In this document: positions 1 to 6,919 of the stretch, in pieces
Layout: each line of letters starts with the position of its first letter
Numbering within the stretch: the first letter of the stretch is position 1
From: an uncultured Clostridia bacterium
Lineage (GTDB): Bacteria; Bacillota; Clostridia; Oscillospirales; Ruminococcaceae
Length of the DNA: 24,397 bases
NCBI GenBank assembly: GCA_937891895.1
Contig: CALATN010000006.1
Coordinates: forward strand, 1 to 24,397
Reading direction: 5' to 3'
Notes under the pieces: model-generated
What the model was told of the DNA's origin: nothing
Database searches by the model: none
The model's input: only the letters and a program-made list of their open reading frames with translations
Program-made: the position numbers and the translations under genes

Positions 1-304
1 AACGCATGCCGGCTTCCTTGGCCAAGGCTACAATTTCATCGGCATTGAACTTCTCGGGATTGAACTTCAAGGCTGTCTCACCATACCAATCGCTAAAGAT
101 TCCTGCGAAGGACTGGATTTGTTCGCTATAGCCGAAGGTTACAGGCTTTCCTTGATATACACCACCATAGACTGAATATAGTCCGAAGTGGATAAACATC
201 GAGAACTTGTTCTGGTGCCATTGGTTGTAAGCATCTTGTGCTATCTGTGCCGATGCATTGATGCAAAGCAAGGCCACCATTAATAGGGTAAAGATTTTTT
301 TCAT
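1..304 (-). CDS. Alpha-L-fucosidase (GH29), N-terminal fragment cut by the window edge
   Basis: The minus-strand reading from the ATG at 304 gives about 101 residues and runs off the left edge. It opens with a signal peptide (MKKIF, a hydrophobic run, then INASA before Gln-Ile-Ala-Gln), so the product is exported. The mature start carries the N-terminal pattern of GH29 fucosidases (NKFSMFIHFGLYSVYGG, then a segment with EKFNADEIVALAKEAGMR), where the first His-Phe-Gly belongs to the substrate pocket. Family members release alpha-linked L-fucose from host or plant glycans. The start codon overlaps the stop of the upstream miaA fragment as ATGA, so the two would be translationally coupled. Codon use and the closest remembered sequences are of Bacteroides type, unlike everything right of 1,100. 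The family call is good; the exact substrate is unknown, and the catalytic nucleophile lies outside the window. Confidence 0.85.
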   Translation of the reverse strand, partial: MKKIFTLLMVALLCINASAQIAQDAYNQWHQNKFSMFIHFGLYSVYGGVYQGKPVTFGYSEQIQSFAGIFSDWYGETALKFNPEKFNADEIVALAKEAGMR

Positions 305-783
305 GATAGTAGGTTGTTTATATGATTTAAAATTTCTTCTTTTTGGTCGGGATGGAACCAGGTGATGTCCTCGTCCCGTTTGAACCATGTCATCTGCTTC
401 CGGGAGTAGATGCGTGAGTTCTGTTTGATTTTTTCGATGGCAAAGTCCAATGTCCATTTGCCATCCAAATATTGAAACATTTCTTTATAACCAACGGTGT
501 TCAGAGAATTCAAATGTCTATATTTGTATACACTTTTGACTTCGTCCAACAATCCCTCTTTCATCATTTCATCTACTCGTTGGTTGATACGTTCGTAAAG
601 TTCTTCGCGGTTACGTGTCAAACCTATCTTGATGATTCGGAAGGGCCTTTCCTTGGTGTTACGGGTACGGAAAGAGGTGTATGTCTTTCCGGTCATGTAA
701 CAGATTTCTAACGCATGAATTACCCTTTTTGGGTTTTTAGTTTCAAATTCTTTACCACATTTAATGCATTTGTTCGTATACAT
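301..783 (-). pseudogene. miaA: MiaA (tRNA dimethylallyltransferase) C-terminal half fused to a foreign zinc-ribbon-like start
   Basis: Residues from about 17 to the end match the C-terminal half of Bacteroides-type MiaA, which adds a dimethylallyl group to A37 of tRNAs reading UNN codons. Recognisable stretches are NPKRVIHALEICYMTGK, LNSLNTVGYKEMFQYLDG and IYSRKQMTWFKRDE. MiaA is normally about 300 residues; here only 160 are read, and the N-terminal half with the P-loop that binds the isoprenoid donor is absent, so this piece alone cannot be active. The first 16 residues (MYTNKCIKCGKEFETK) are not MiaA. They resemble a CxxC zinc-ribbon start of the CIKCGKEFETKNPKR type, and both families share the short NPKR, so the reading frame crosses a join near 735-750. 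The stop overlaps the fucosidase start. The MiaA identity is firm; whether the break is biological or from assembly is open, and assembly is likelier. Confidence 0.8.
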
Positions 784-1105
784 TAGAATAATCTTTCTAT
801 TACTTTATTATTCCCATCACTTAATGATTATTAATTTAATAGGCAATCTTTATAAATACACTCTCTTCACTTTTAATATATACCCATTTTATAAAAAAAT
901 ATTCAATTAAATTAATTAATGAAGTTGACAAGAAATATAATACAACTACTTTGAAAAGAATGAGGCAATTTTATTTGTTTATAAAAAAAGGTGCCCCATT
1001 GGGGCACCAATTAACATGGAGTCATTATAGGGAATTAATAGTTATAAAAGATATAAATGAAATTGCAAAAGAATTTATTGATGTGGAAAAAGGTGTAGAA
1101 ACTGT
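745..1105. other. A/T-rich foreign segment between two composition breaks
   Basis: This stretch is far richer in A and T than either flank. At its left edge the minus-strand frame switches from a zinc-ribbon-like start to MiaA. At its right edge the plus-strand frame enters Tex with A/T-rich codons (1050 to about 1105) before codon use changes to that of the rest of the window. Apart from the hairpin at 984-1009 I see no gene wholly inside it, no transposase, no tRNA and no clear terminal repeats. It could be sequence from a third organism joined by assembly or amplification. Confidence 0.6.
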
Positions 1106-2825
1106 TGAGGATGCAATTGCAGGTGCTATGGATATTATTGCGGAAGATATTTCCGACGATGCCGAACTCCGTAAGAAGCTCCGTGCGATGATTACAAAGC
1201 AGGGTATGATGACTTCCAAGGCGGCAAATCCTGAGGAAGAAACCGTGTACAACAACTATTACGAATTCTCTGAGCCTGTGTTCAGAATTGCGGGACACCG
1301 TGTTCTCGCACTTGACCGCGGTGAGCGTGAGGACAAGCTCAAGGTAAGTATCGTAATCCCTGAAATGAGCGGCGAAAATCTTACCGCTGAAAATTACGTG
1401 AAGAACAATTCTGCTTGCGGCGAGCTTGTGAAGGCAGCTGCCGAGGACAGCTTCAAGCGTCTTATATTCCCGTCCGTTGAACGTGAAATCCGTGCTGACC
1501 TTACCGCAAAGGCTTGCGAGGACGCTATCAAGGTTTTTGCTTCAAACCTCCGTCAGCTTCTTATGCAGCCACCTGTTAAGGGTAACGTTGCACTCGGTCT
1601 TGACCCAGGCTACAGAACAGGCTGTAAGCTTGCGGTTGTTGACGATACAGGTAAGGTACTTGAAACAGGTGTTGCATACATCACAACAGGCGAACAGCGC
1701 AAAATCGAGCAGGGTAAGGTGCTTGTGAAAAAGCTTATCCAGAAGCACGGCGTTTCCATTATCGCAATCGGTAACGGTACAGCTTCCCGTGAGTCCGAGG
1801 CTTTTGTTGCTGAACTTATCAAGGAAATTCCACAGAAAGTCAGCTATATGGTTGTTTCCGAGGCTGGTGCTTCGGTTTACTCCGCATCAAAGCTTGCGGC
1901 GGCTGAATTCCCTGAGTATGACGTTTCACTCAGAAGTGCGGTTTCTATTGCAAGACGTCTGCAGGACCCGCTTGCTGAGCTTGTTAAAATTGACCCTAAG
2001 GCAATCGGTGTCGGACAGTATCAGCACGATATGCCGAAGGCAAGAATGGACGAGGCTCTTTCGGGCGTTGTTGAAGATTGCGTAAACAGCGTCGGTGTTG
2101 ACCTTAACACAGCTTCCCACTCACTGCTTTCCTACATCGCAGGAATCAGTGCGGCTGTTGCAAAGAATATCGTTGCATACCGTGAGGAGAACGGCTCTTT
2201 CACAGACAGAAAACAGCTTCTCAAGGTTGCAAAGCTTGGCCCTAAGGCTTATGAACAGTGCGCAGGCTTCCTTCGTGTAAGTGGTGGCAAGAATCCTCTC
2301 GATAATACAGCTGTTCACCCCGAAAGCTACGAAGCGGCTAAGAAAATCATCGACGAGTGCGGCTTCTCAATTGCTGACCTGAAGGGCAACAAGCTTGCTG
2401 AAATTCCTGCTGCAGCTGAGAAAATCGGTGTTGCAAAGATTGCCGAAACAGCAGGTATCGGTGTACCGACCGTAAAGGATATCGTCAAGGAGCTTGCAAA
2501 GCCGGGACGTGACCCACGTGACGAGCTTCCACCACCACTTCTCAGAAGCGGTGATGTAATGGAAATCAAGGACCTGAAGCCTGGTATGGAGCTTGTTGGT
2601 ACGGTAAGAAACGTTATCGACTTCGGTTGTTTCGTTGATATCGGTGTACACGAGGACGGTCTGGTGCATATTTCCCAGATTTGCGACCGCTACATCAAGC
2701 ACCCTCTTGAAGCTGTAAAGGTCAACGAGGTTGTCAAGGTGCGTGTCCTTGATGTTGACGTTAAGAGAAAGAGAATTTCCCTTACAATGAAGCTGAACGA
2801 CAAAAAGATTCTGCGAAATAATTAA
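951..2825 (+). CDS. tex: Tex family RNA-binding protein, N-terminus replaced
   Basis: Tex is a cytoplasmic nucleic-acid-binding protein of the transcription machinery, usually 700-780 residues. Here 624 residues are open from a TTG at 951, but Tex-like sequence begins only at about residue 33 (INEIAKEFIDVEKGVETVED). The first 130 or so family residues are missing and residues 1-30 look unrelated. From there the family order is intact: central helical part, YqgF/RuvC-like domain from about 212 (ALGLDPGYRTGCKLAVVDD), the SEAGASVYSAS and SLRSAVSIARRLQDPLAELV blocks, helix-hairpin-helix repeats (VGVDLNTAS), and a C-terminal S1 domain at about 545-617 (GCFVDIGVHEDGLVHISQI). No ribosome site precedes the TTG, so 951 is simply the frame limit, not a credible start. 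Codons to about 1105 are A/T-rich, later ones match the window. The gene is probably whole in its real genome. Confidence 0.88.
   Translation: MKRMRQFYLFIKKGAPLGHQLTWSHYRELIVIKDINEIAKEFIDVEKGVETVEDAIAGAMDIIAEDISDDAELRKKLRAMITKQGMMTSKAANPEEETVYNNYYEFSEPVFRIAGHRVLALDRGEREDKLKVSIVIPEMSGENLTAENYVKNNSACGELVKAAAEDSFKRLIFPSVEREIRADLTAKACEDAIKVFASNLRQLLMQPPVKGNVALGLDPGYRTGCKLAVVDDTGKVLETGVAYITTGEQRKIEQGKVLVKKLIQKHGVSIIAIGNGTASRESEAFVAELIKEIPQKVSYMVVSEAGASVYSASKLAAAEFPEYDVSLRSAVSIARRLQDPLAELVKIDPKAIGVGQYQHDMPKARMDEALSGVVEDCVNSVGVDLNTASHSLLSYIAGISAAVAKNIVAYREENGSFTDRKQLLKVAKLGPKAYEQCAGFLRVSGGKNPLDNTAVHPESYEAAKKIIDECGFSIADLKGNKLAEIPAAAEKIGVAKIAETAGIGVPTVKDIVKELAKPGRDPRDELPPPLLRSGDVMEIKDLKPGMELVGTVRNVIDFGCFVDIGVHEDGLVHISQICDRYIKHPLEAVKVNEVVKVRVLDVDVKRKRISLTMKLNDKKILRNN
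984..1009 (-). terminator. Rho-independent terminator shape, minus strand
   Basis: A perfect 8-bp stem (GGTGCCCC / GGGGCACC, 3-base loop) spans 991-1009. On the minus strand it is followed directly by seven T residues (984-990), which is the classic intrinsic terminator layout; the plus strand has no T run. A minus-strand gene should therefore end just to the right of 1009, but only about 30 bases separate it from the plus-strand Tex homology. That mismatch is another sign that this stretch is mosaic. Confidence 0.7.
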
Positions 2826-2829
2826 AAAC

Positions 2830-2890
2830 AAACGCTGGAAATGTATCGTCTTTGTTGCAATTGACGAACGGCATTTTCAGCGTTTTTCTT
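2830..2890 (+). terminator. Intrinsic terminator after tex
   Basis: Arms AAACGCTGGAAATG and CATTTTCAGCGTTT pair with one wobble, with an inner CGTC/GACG pair, and the right arm runs into TTTTT. It lies a few bases after the tex stop. Confidence 0.85.
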
Positions 2891-2996
2891 TGGTAAATTC
2901 TGTTTGTGGATAATGCTTTGATTTGCGGCTTGAGGGGCTTGTTCAGGTTGTTGAAAATAAATAAATTTGAACAAAATATTTCCGTCAAGGTAAAGT

Positions 2997-3025
2997 TTGC
3001 CGAATGTCTGACAGGGGAGTATAAT
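2997..3025 (+). promoter_or_regulatory. Sigma-A promoter for the ECF S component
   Basis: TTGCCG (2997-3002) and TATAAT (3020-3025) are separated by exactly 17 bases. Transcription would start near 3032, leaving a leader of only about 25 bases with a GAAAGGGAG ribosome site. That leaves no room for a riboswitch between this promoter and the start codon. Confidence 0.75.
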
Positions 3026-3057
3026 ACAGACATACCAAACGAAAGGGAGTCTTTATT

Positions 3058-3852
3058 ATGACCGCAACAGCAAAAAAACGTCAGAATTTATACCGTATAG
3101 TAGCCGTTGGACTTATGGCGGCGCTTGTTTATATCGGCAACTTTATGGAAATCCGTCTTAACAATGATGCCCGTGTACATCTCGGAAATTCAATGTGTCT
3201 GTTGGCAGGTCTTCTTTTCGGCGGGATAAACGGCGGTTTGTCCTCAGGTATAGGCGGTGCGCTTTATGATTTGTTCAATCCGGCTTATGTGTTGTCAGCA
3301 CCCTATACATTTTTTTCAAAGTTCTCTATGGGTTGGGTTGCAGGCAAGATAAACCGTACAGGAATTAAAAGTGAGTTTAAAAGAACTCTTGTTGCCGCAA
3401 TCTGTGGTCAGGTTACATATATTGTTCTTTATCTCGGCAAGTCCTTTATCGAACAGCTTATCCTCGGCAACCCCGTTGAAACAGCAACAACTGTTATGGT
3501 TGAAAAGGCTGTAACTTCCTGCATAAATGGCGTGCTGGCTGTAATAATTGCCGTACCGCTTTCAATTGCAATCAGAAAGGCACTCCGTGCATCAGGTTTC
3601 AAGGCACTTATTGATGAAAAGCCTGAAAGCAAGGGCTATTTCACACCTGTAACAATTGCCCTTACAGCATTTGCTGTAATTGTAACTGCAGGCTTCGGTA
3701 TCAGACTTTCCGCTGAAAAGAAAATTCAGAAAGCCGAAGCAGAAAAGGAAGCCGCATATCAGCAGCAGATTGACGACGTTACATATCAGCTTGAATATCT
3801 TTACGAGCAGATGGGAATTGAGCCTCCTGTTATAGAGGAAGCAAGTGAATAA
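3058..3852 (+). CDS. ECF transporter S component with extra C-terminal tail
   Basis: This looks like the membrane substrate-binding (S) subunit of an energy-coupling factor transporter, the part that captures a vitamin or other micronutrient and docks on a shared EcfT/ATPase module. Supporting sequence: after a basic start come several hydrophobic spans, with the S-component pattern LGNSMCLLAGLLFGGINGG, then a SGIGGALYDL stretch and a short PYTFFSKFSMGWVAGKI loop. The protein is 264 residues, longer than most S components (about 180-200). The excess is a further predicted membrane span at about 195-213 and a charged coiled-coil-like tail (KKIQKAEAEKEAAYQQQ) ending in an acidic stretch. No ECF ATPase or T gene is nearby, so it would share a module encoded elsewhere. 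It stands alone between its promoter and a terminator. Substrate cannot be told from sequence. Confidence 0.75.
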   Translation: MTATAKKRQNLYRIVAVGLMAALVYIGNFMEIRLNNDARVHLGNSMCLLAGLLFGGINGGLSSGIGGALYDLFNPAYVLSAPYTFFSKFSMGWVAGKINRTGIKSEFKRTLVAAICGQVTYIVLYLGKSFIEQLILGNPVETATTVMVEKAVTSCINGVLAVIIAVPLSIAIRKALRASGFKALIDEKPESKGYFTPVTIALTAFAVIVTAGFGIRLSAEKKIQKAEAEKEAAYQQQIDDVTYQLEYLYEQMGIEPPVIEEASE

Positions 3853-3886
3853 AAATAAGCCTGCGTGTTTTACGCAGGCTTATTTT
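3852..3886. terminator. Two-way intrinsic terminator
   Basis: AAATAAGCCTGCGT and ACGCAGGCTTATTT form a long stem with a GTTTT loop; A-rich bases on the left and TTTT on the right give a U run on either strand. It ends the plus-strand S-component gene and the minus-strand gene cluster that stops at 3885, economically serving both. Confidence 0.88.
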
Positions 3887-4118
3887 ATAGATTAGGTTTA
3901 TAGAGATTTTGAGTATCTCTGTCATATACAAAATCGGGACTTTCATCCGTTTCAATTATAGTCCATTGATATGTTCTGCAAAGCAAATCAATAAAATTAT
4001 CAGTAGATTTATCATAAGTTGATTCAATATTTTTAAATTGTTGTTTTAATTCAGAAATGCTTTGACTTTTTCCGAACAGAGATATTTCTCCTTTGTAATA
4101 TTCAATTTCAATAATCAT
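3885..4118 (-). CDS. Small hypothetical protein
   Basis: I do not recognise a family. The 77-residue product begins MIIEIEYYKGEISLFGKSQS and has a mixed helix/strand, acidic, soluble character with no signal peptide or membrane span. It has two Trp/Tyr-rich patches (LCRTYQWTII and DFVYDRDTQNLYK). It starts 15 bases after the mannanase stop on the same strand and ends exactly at the two-way terminator, so it is the last gene of that transcript. The ribosome site is weak (AAAGAA about 8 bases before the ATG), which suggests it depends on read-through from the gene before. Codons are more A/T-rich than in its neighbour. Proteins of this size and look are often cytosolic partners or immunity-like proteins, but nothing here proves that. 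Confidence 0.65.
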   Translation of the reverse strand: MIIEIEYYKGEISLFGKSQSISELKQQFKNIESTYDKSTDNFIDLLCRTYQWTIIETDESPDFVYDRDTQNLYKPNL

Positions 4119-4133
4119 AGTTCAAATTCTTTA

Positions 4134-5192
4134 TTACGCCGCATCCTCAAAAATAGAGCAAACCTCAGAAGTCGCCTTTATACCTGTTGCACCGTTGATA
4201 AGTTTTTCGCCCCAGTCAGGAGAAAGCACAGAGCCGTCCCATTCGTTGGCAATGTCGAGATATTCAACACCGCCGCCGTTGCCCTTCCAGCTCCAGCCCA
4301 TATAGCCGATGTTGTTGTCGGTGCAGTACTGCATAATGTAAGCCTCATCAACGTCACCGTCAGAGTGGTTGTAGCCGAACTCGCCAACAATAATGCAGAG
4401 CCCCTGGTCGGTTGCACCCTTGATTGCGGCTTCGATTGTGTCGCTGTTCTTGCCAGCCGCACCGTACATATGAACGGAGAACATTGTGTTTCTGTCAGGG
4501 TCGGACTCGAAAACCTCCATACCGTAATCCTGAACGCACTTTGCGTACTGTCCCCAGCCTGCTGAGTCAACCATAATTGTGTTCTTTATTCCTGCCTCAC
4601 GGAGTTTCGGAATAGCCTGTGTGTAACCGTCACGCCAGGTTGCGCTGTCCCACTTGCCTACCCATTCGTTGGCAATGTTGAGAATACAGTAAGCCTCTGT
4701 TCCTGCAAGTACGTCCTTCATTTCAATCCAGAAATCAGTAACAGCCATCAGGTCATCAATGCTGTCGCTGCCTGTGATGCAGTGTACCTCAACAACAGCA
4801 ATCATATCACGTTCCTTAGCGTTGTTGATAACACGTTCAAGCTCTTTCATATTTGTCTTGCCGTACTGAACACCGCTGCCCAGAACAATTCTTATACTGT
4901 TCGAGCCTGTTTCAGCAATAGCGTCATAAGCAGTTTCAAGCTGGTCCTTGAACCAGGCGTGCGGGTGATTGATGCCACGGATTACGAATTCGTTTCCGTT
5001 TGCGTCAAGAAGCTTTGTTCCGTCAACCTTGAAGCCTGCACCCTCAGGGAGTAAGTCCTCAGGCTCAGCGGCGGTAGTAGCTTCAGTTGTGGTTGTAGCT
5101 TCTGTTTCCGTTTCAGCACCGCCATCGGAGCAAGCTGTAACAGAAATTGCCATAAAAGCGGCAAGTGCAATTGCAAGTAATCTCTTCTTCAT
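4134..5192 (-). CDS. GH5 (subfamily 8-like) endo-beta-mannanase, lipoprotein
   Basis: A secreted hydrolase predicted to cut beta-1,4-mannan backbones. Residues 1-21 are a lipoprotein signal (basic start, hydrophobic core, VTAC with Cys21 as lipidation site), followed by a Thr/Glu/Ala-rich linker to about residue 45. That would hold the enzyme on the outer face of the membrane. The catalytic domain shows the GH5_8 pattern: VIRGINHPHAWF (69-81), IRIVLGSG, the acid/base Glu176 in NIANEW, His241-Met-Tyr243, and the nucleophile Glu271 in VGEFG; MGWSWKGN follows at 298-305. The order and wording match Bacillus-type mannanases closely, and 352 residues is a normal length for one domain plus anchor. 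There is no carbohydrate-binding module or dockerin. A good AAAGGAC ribosome site precedes the ATG. Cellulase activity is the main alternative, but the HPHAWF block favours mannanase. Confidence 0.88.
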   Translation of the reverse strand: MKKRLLAIALAAFMAISVTACSDGGAETETEATTTTEATTAAEPEDLLPEGAGFKVDGTKLLDANGNEFVIRGINHPHAWFKDQLETAYDAIAETGSNSIRIVLGSGVQYGKTNMKELERVINNAKERDMIAVVEVHCITGSDSIDDLMAVTDFWIEMKDVLAGTEAYCILNIANEWVGKWDSATWRDGYTQAIPKLREAGIKNTIMVDSAGWGQYAKCVQDYGMEVFESDPDRNTMFSVHMYGAAGKNSDTIEAAIKGATDQGLCIIVGEFGYNHSDGDVDEAYIMQYCTDNNIGYMGWSWKGNGGGVEYLDIANEWDGSVLSPDWGEKLINGATGIKATSEVCSIFEDAA

Positions 5193-5224
5193 TGTAAAAG
5201 TCCTTTCGATAAAATTTCCTTATT

Positions 5225-5253
5225 ATTATACAGTAACGGAAATCCCTTTTCAA
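5225..5253 (-). promoter_or_regulatory. Sigma-A promoter for the mannanase gene
   Basis: On the minus strand TTGAAA (5253-5248) and TATAAT (5230-5225) are separated by 17 bases. The start point would fall near 5218, about 25 bases before the ATG. The gene can therefore be transcribed independently of the sbcD cluster upstream. Confidence 0.75.
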
Positions 5254-5255
5254 GC

Positions 5256-5287
5256 CGTAAAGTATACTTTGTATAACGTATTTTACG
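5256..5287. promoter_or_regulatory. Imperfect 32-bp dyad next to the mannanase -35 box
   Basis: CGTAAA-TAC on one side and GTA-TTTACG on the other form an interrupted inverted repeat, with a palindromic GTATAC inside the left arm. It lies immediately upstream of the -35 box, where an activator would bind. It has no T run, so it is not a terminator. No regulator gene is in the window. Confidence 0.4.
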
Positions 5288-5321
5288 TTTGGCAAAAAAG
5301 TTTCCCGATTTTTTATGCAGA

Positions 5322-6344
5322 TTAGTGAGTGCCGTGTGGTGCGGCTTTCCAGCGAATTAAATCCACATCATCATCAACAGTTATTTCGATATCCTCCTTT
5401 GTAGCTTCCATACGCATATCCGTACCGTCTGCTTTGCAGGAAATTTCAAGATAAAAACTCCATGGGAGATTTTTGCTGAACGACTCTGCAACATTAGCGT
5501 TAGCGTTGTGAATGTGTTCTGGAAACTGAGAATGGTATGTAGAGTAGCAGCAGCAGTAAATCCGTTCGTTTTCACAGGCTGTCATTTTTATTACAAAACA
5601 TTCGCTATACTTATCAACAGGAAGTCCGCCAAAATCACATACAAGCTTCAAAGCCGCCTTGTGAAGCTTTGCAGAGAAAAATCTCTTTTTCTTGGCGGTG
5701 TTCGTGTCAAGAATCCAGGTGTGGTAAAGCGACTGATAAATTACAGTTTCATCATTGAGAAAGTAGTGACGCCCGATATCAATATGCGGATTTACAACCT
5801 TGTCGTTTTCTCTGTCATACCACATAAAATAGGTTTCGTTGTGAGTCCAGTGGATAAAGAAAATTCTTTTCTCGGTAATGTGCAGATTAACACCGTTTTT
5901 CTTTATTCCCGAGTGCTTGAAAAGAACCTTGCTTTCGCCCGTAACGGTATCTATCACGGCAACCTTGTTTCCTGTATTGATGTAGAGTTCTGTGCCGTCA
6001 AAGCATAAGTCGCCGTAGCATTCGCCCTTGTATATCAGCCTGTGTTCGCCCGTGCTCAGACAGCCAAGGTAAATACGTGCATTTTTTGTAACCTTGTAGT
6101 CTTCACCGTTTGGAGCAAACTCCTGCACATACCAGGCAACCATATCCTCTCCGAGAGCAATATCCTGAATGCTTGTGTGCTTCTCAATTTTTACTTCAGG
6201 GTCACGGCTTGACCAATGTCTGCCGCCTGCACTCAGTCCCCAGCCCAGAAGCGATGGACGGGGAGCTTCAGCGTGTGCTTCAAAGGAATAACTTTTCCCG
6301 TCAATGTCCATAATCAGCATACCGTTTTCAACCTTGCAATTCAT
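5322..6344 (-). CDS. Hypothetical protein, possibly beta-propeller-like
   Basis: I do not recognise a named family. The 340-residue protein has no signal peptide or membrane span. It is built from short beta-strand-like units separated by turns, many with the feel of repeated read-out blades: DGTELYINTGNKVAVIDT, then VNLHITEKRIFFIHW, then YFLNDETVIYQSLYHTWILD. That suggests a small beta-propeller or an all-beta sensor, but I cannot count blades with confidence. A Cys-rich spot (ERIYCCCYSTYHS) is unusual for a cytosolic protein. The start is supported by a textbook AAGGAGG site, and the first 17 bases overlap the end of the upstream acetyltransferase gene, so translation is probably coupled. 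It is the last gene of the sbcD-acetyltransferase transcript; no clear terminator follows. Confidence 0.7.
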   Translation of the reverse strand: MNCKVENGMLIMDIDGKSYSFEAHAEAPRPSLLGWGLSAGGRHWSSRDPEVKIEKHTSIQDIALGEDMVAWYVQEFAPNGEDYKVTKNARIYLGCLSTGEHRLIYKGECYGDLCFDGTELYINTGNKVAVIDTVTGESKVLFKHSGIKKNGVNLHITEKRIFFIHWTHNETYFMWYDRENDKVVNPHIDIGRHYFLNDETVIYQSLYHTWILDTNTAKKKRFFSAKLHKAALKLVCDFGGLPVDKYSECFVIKMTACENERIYCCCYSTYHSQFPEHIHNANANVAESFSKNLPWSFYLEISCKADGTDMRMEATKEDIEITVDDDVDLIRWKAAPHGTH

Positions 6345-6915
6345 AATTATCCTCCTTCAGGTCAGCAAATTTTATAATTTCAGGCTGCTTTGCCAAGTGT
6401 TCACCGATAATCTTTTCCATCCATACCATATCATACCAACGATTGTATTTGTAGCCGCATTGCTTAAACGTGCCGATAAGTCGGTAGCCCATACGCTGGT
6501 GGAATTTTATACTGTCATTGGTAAGATATTCGTCCTCTGTTTCGGTGCAGGCTATGCACGCATAAAGGTTGGTGATGCCTTGCTTTTTCAGTAAGCGTTC
6601 AAGCTCTGCGTACAGGATTTTTCCTACACCGCTTCTGCGGTGTTCTTTTTTTATGTAAATCGTAACCTCAACATTGTAGGCATAAGCAGCACGGGTCTTG
6701 AACGTACCTGCATAAGCGTAGCCGATGACTTCATTGTTTTTTACAGCGGCAAGGTAAGGGTATTTTTTTAGTATATTTTCAATGCGTGTCCTGAATTCAT
6801 CTGCGGATGGAACATCATATTCAAATGTTATCGCTGTTTCAGTTACATAAGGTCTGTAAATTTCAAGCAACTCATCAGTATCCGCAGTTGTAACAGGACG
6901 AATTTCAATTGACAT
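6328..6915 (-). CDS. GNAT acetyltransferase, phosphinothricin/MnaT-like
   Basis: A 195-residue GNAT enzyme that moves acetyl from acetyl-CoA to an amine. The start IEIRPVTTADTDELLEIYRPYV and TAITFEYDVPS are typical of the phosphinothricin N-acetyltransferase/YncA (MnaT) group, and the acetyl-CoA loop is IYIKKEHRRSGVGK (Arg-Arg-x-Gly-x-Gly). The C-terminal GTFKQCGYKYNRWYDMVWMEK also fits that group. Family members acetylate methionine derivatives or phosphinothricin-like amino acids; a small amino-acid analogue is a reasonable guess, not a proof. I chose the ATG at 6915 because GGAAAGGAG lies just before it. An in-frame start at 6942 would add nine residues inside sbcD and has no such site. 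It starts four bases after the sbcD stop and overlaps the next gene by 17 bases, so the three form one operon. Confidence 0.85.
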   Translation of the reverse strand: MSIEIRPVTTADTDELLEIYRPYVTETAITFEYDVPSADEFRTRIENILKKYPYLAAVKNNEVIGYAYAGTFKTRAAYAYNVEVTIYIKKEHRRSGVGKILYAELERLLKKQGITNLYACIACTETEDEYLTNDSIKFHQRMGYRLIGTFKQCGYKYNRWYDMVWMEKIIGEHLAKQPEIIKFADLKEDNYELQG

Positions 6916-6919
6916 AGGC

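Noticed and set aside
951..1040. TTG at 951 as the true start of Tex
   Set aside because: No ribosome site precedes it and the first 30 residues do not resemble Tex; the frame is merely open across a join.
745..1105. Insertion sequence or phage remnant in the A/T-rich segment
   Set aside because: No transposase or integrase fragment, terminal repeats or target duplication is visible; a chimeric join explains it better.
3026..3057. Riboswitch before the ECF S component
   Set aside because: Only about 25 bases separate the predicted transcription start from the ATG, too few for any known vitamin riboswitch.
4062..4565. Plus-strand frame of 167 codons over the mannanase
   Set aside because: It is antisense to intact catalytic sequence, has no ribosome site and no recognisable domain.
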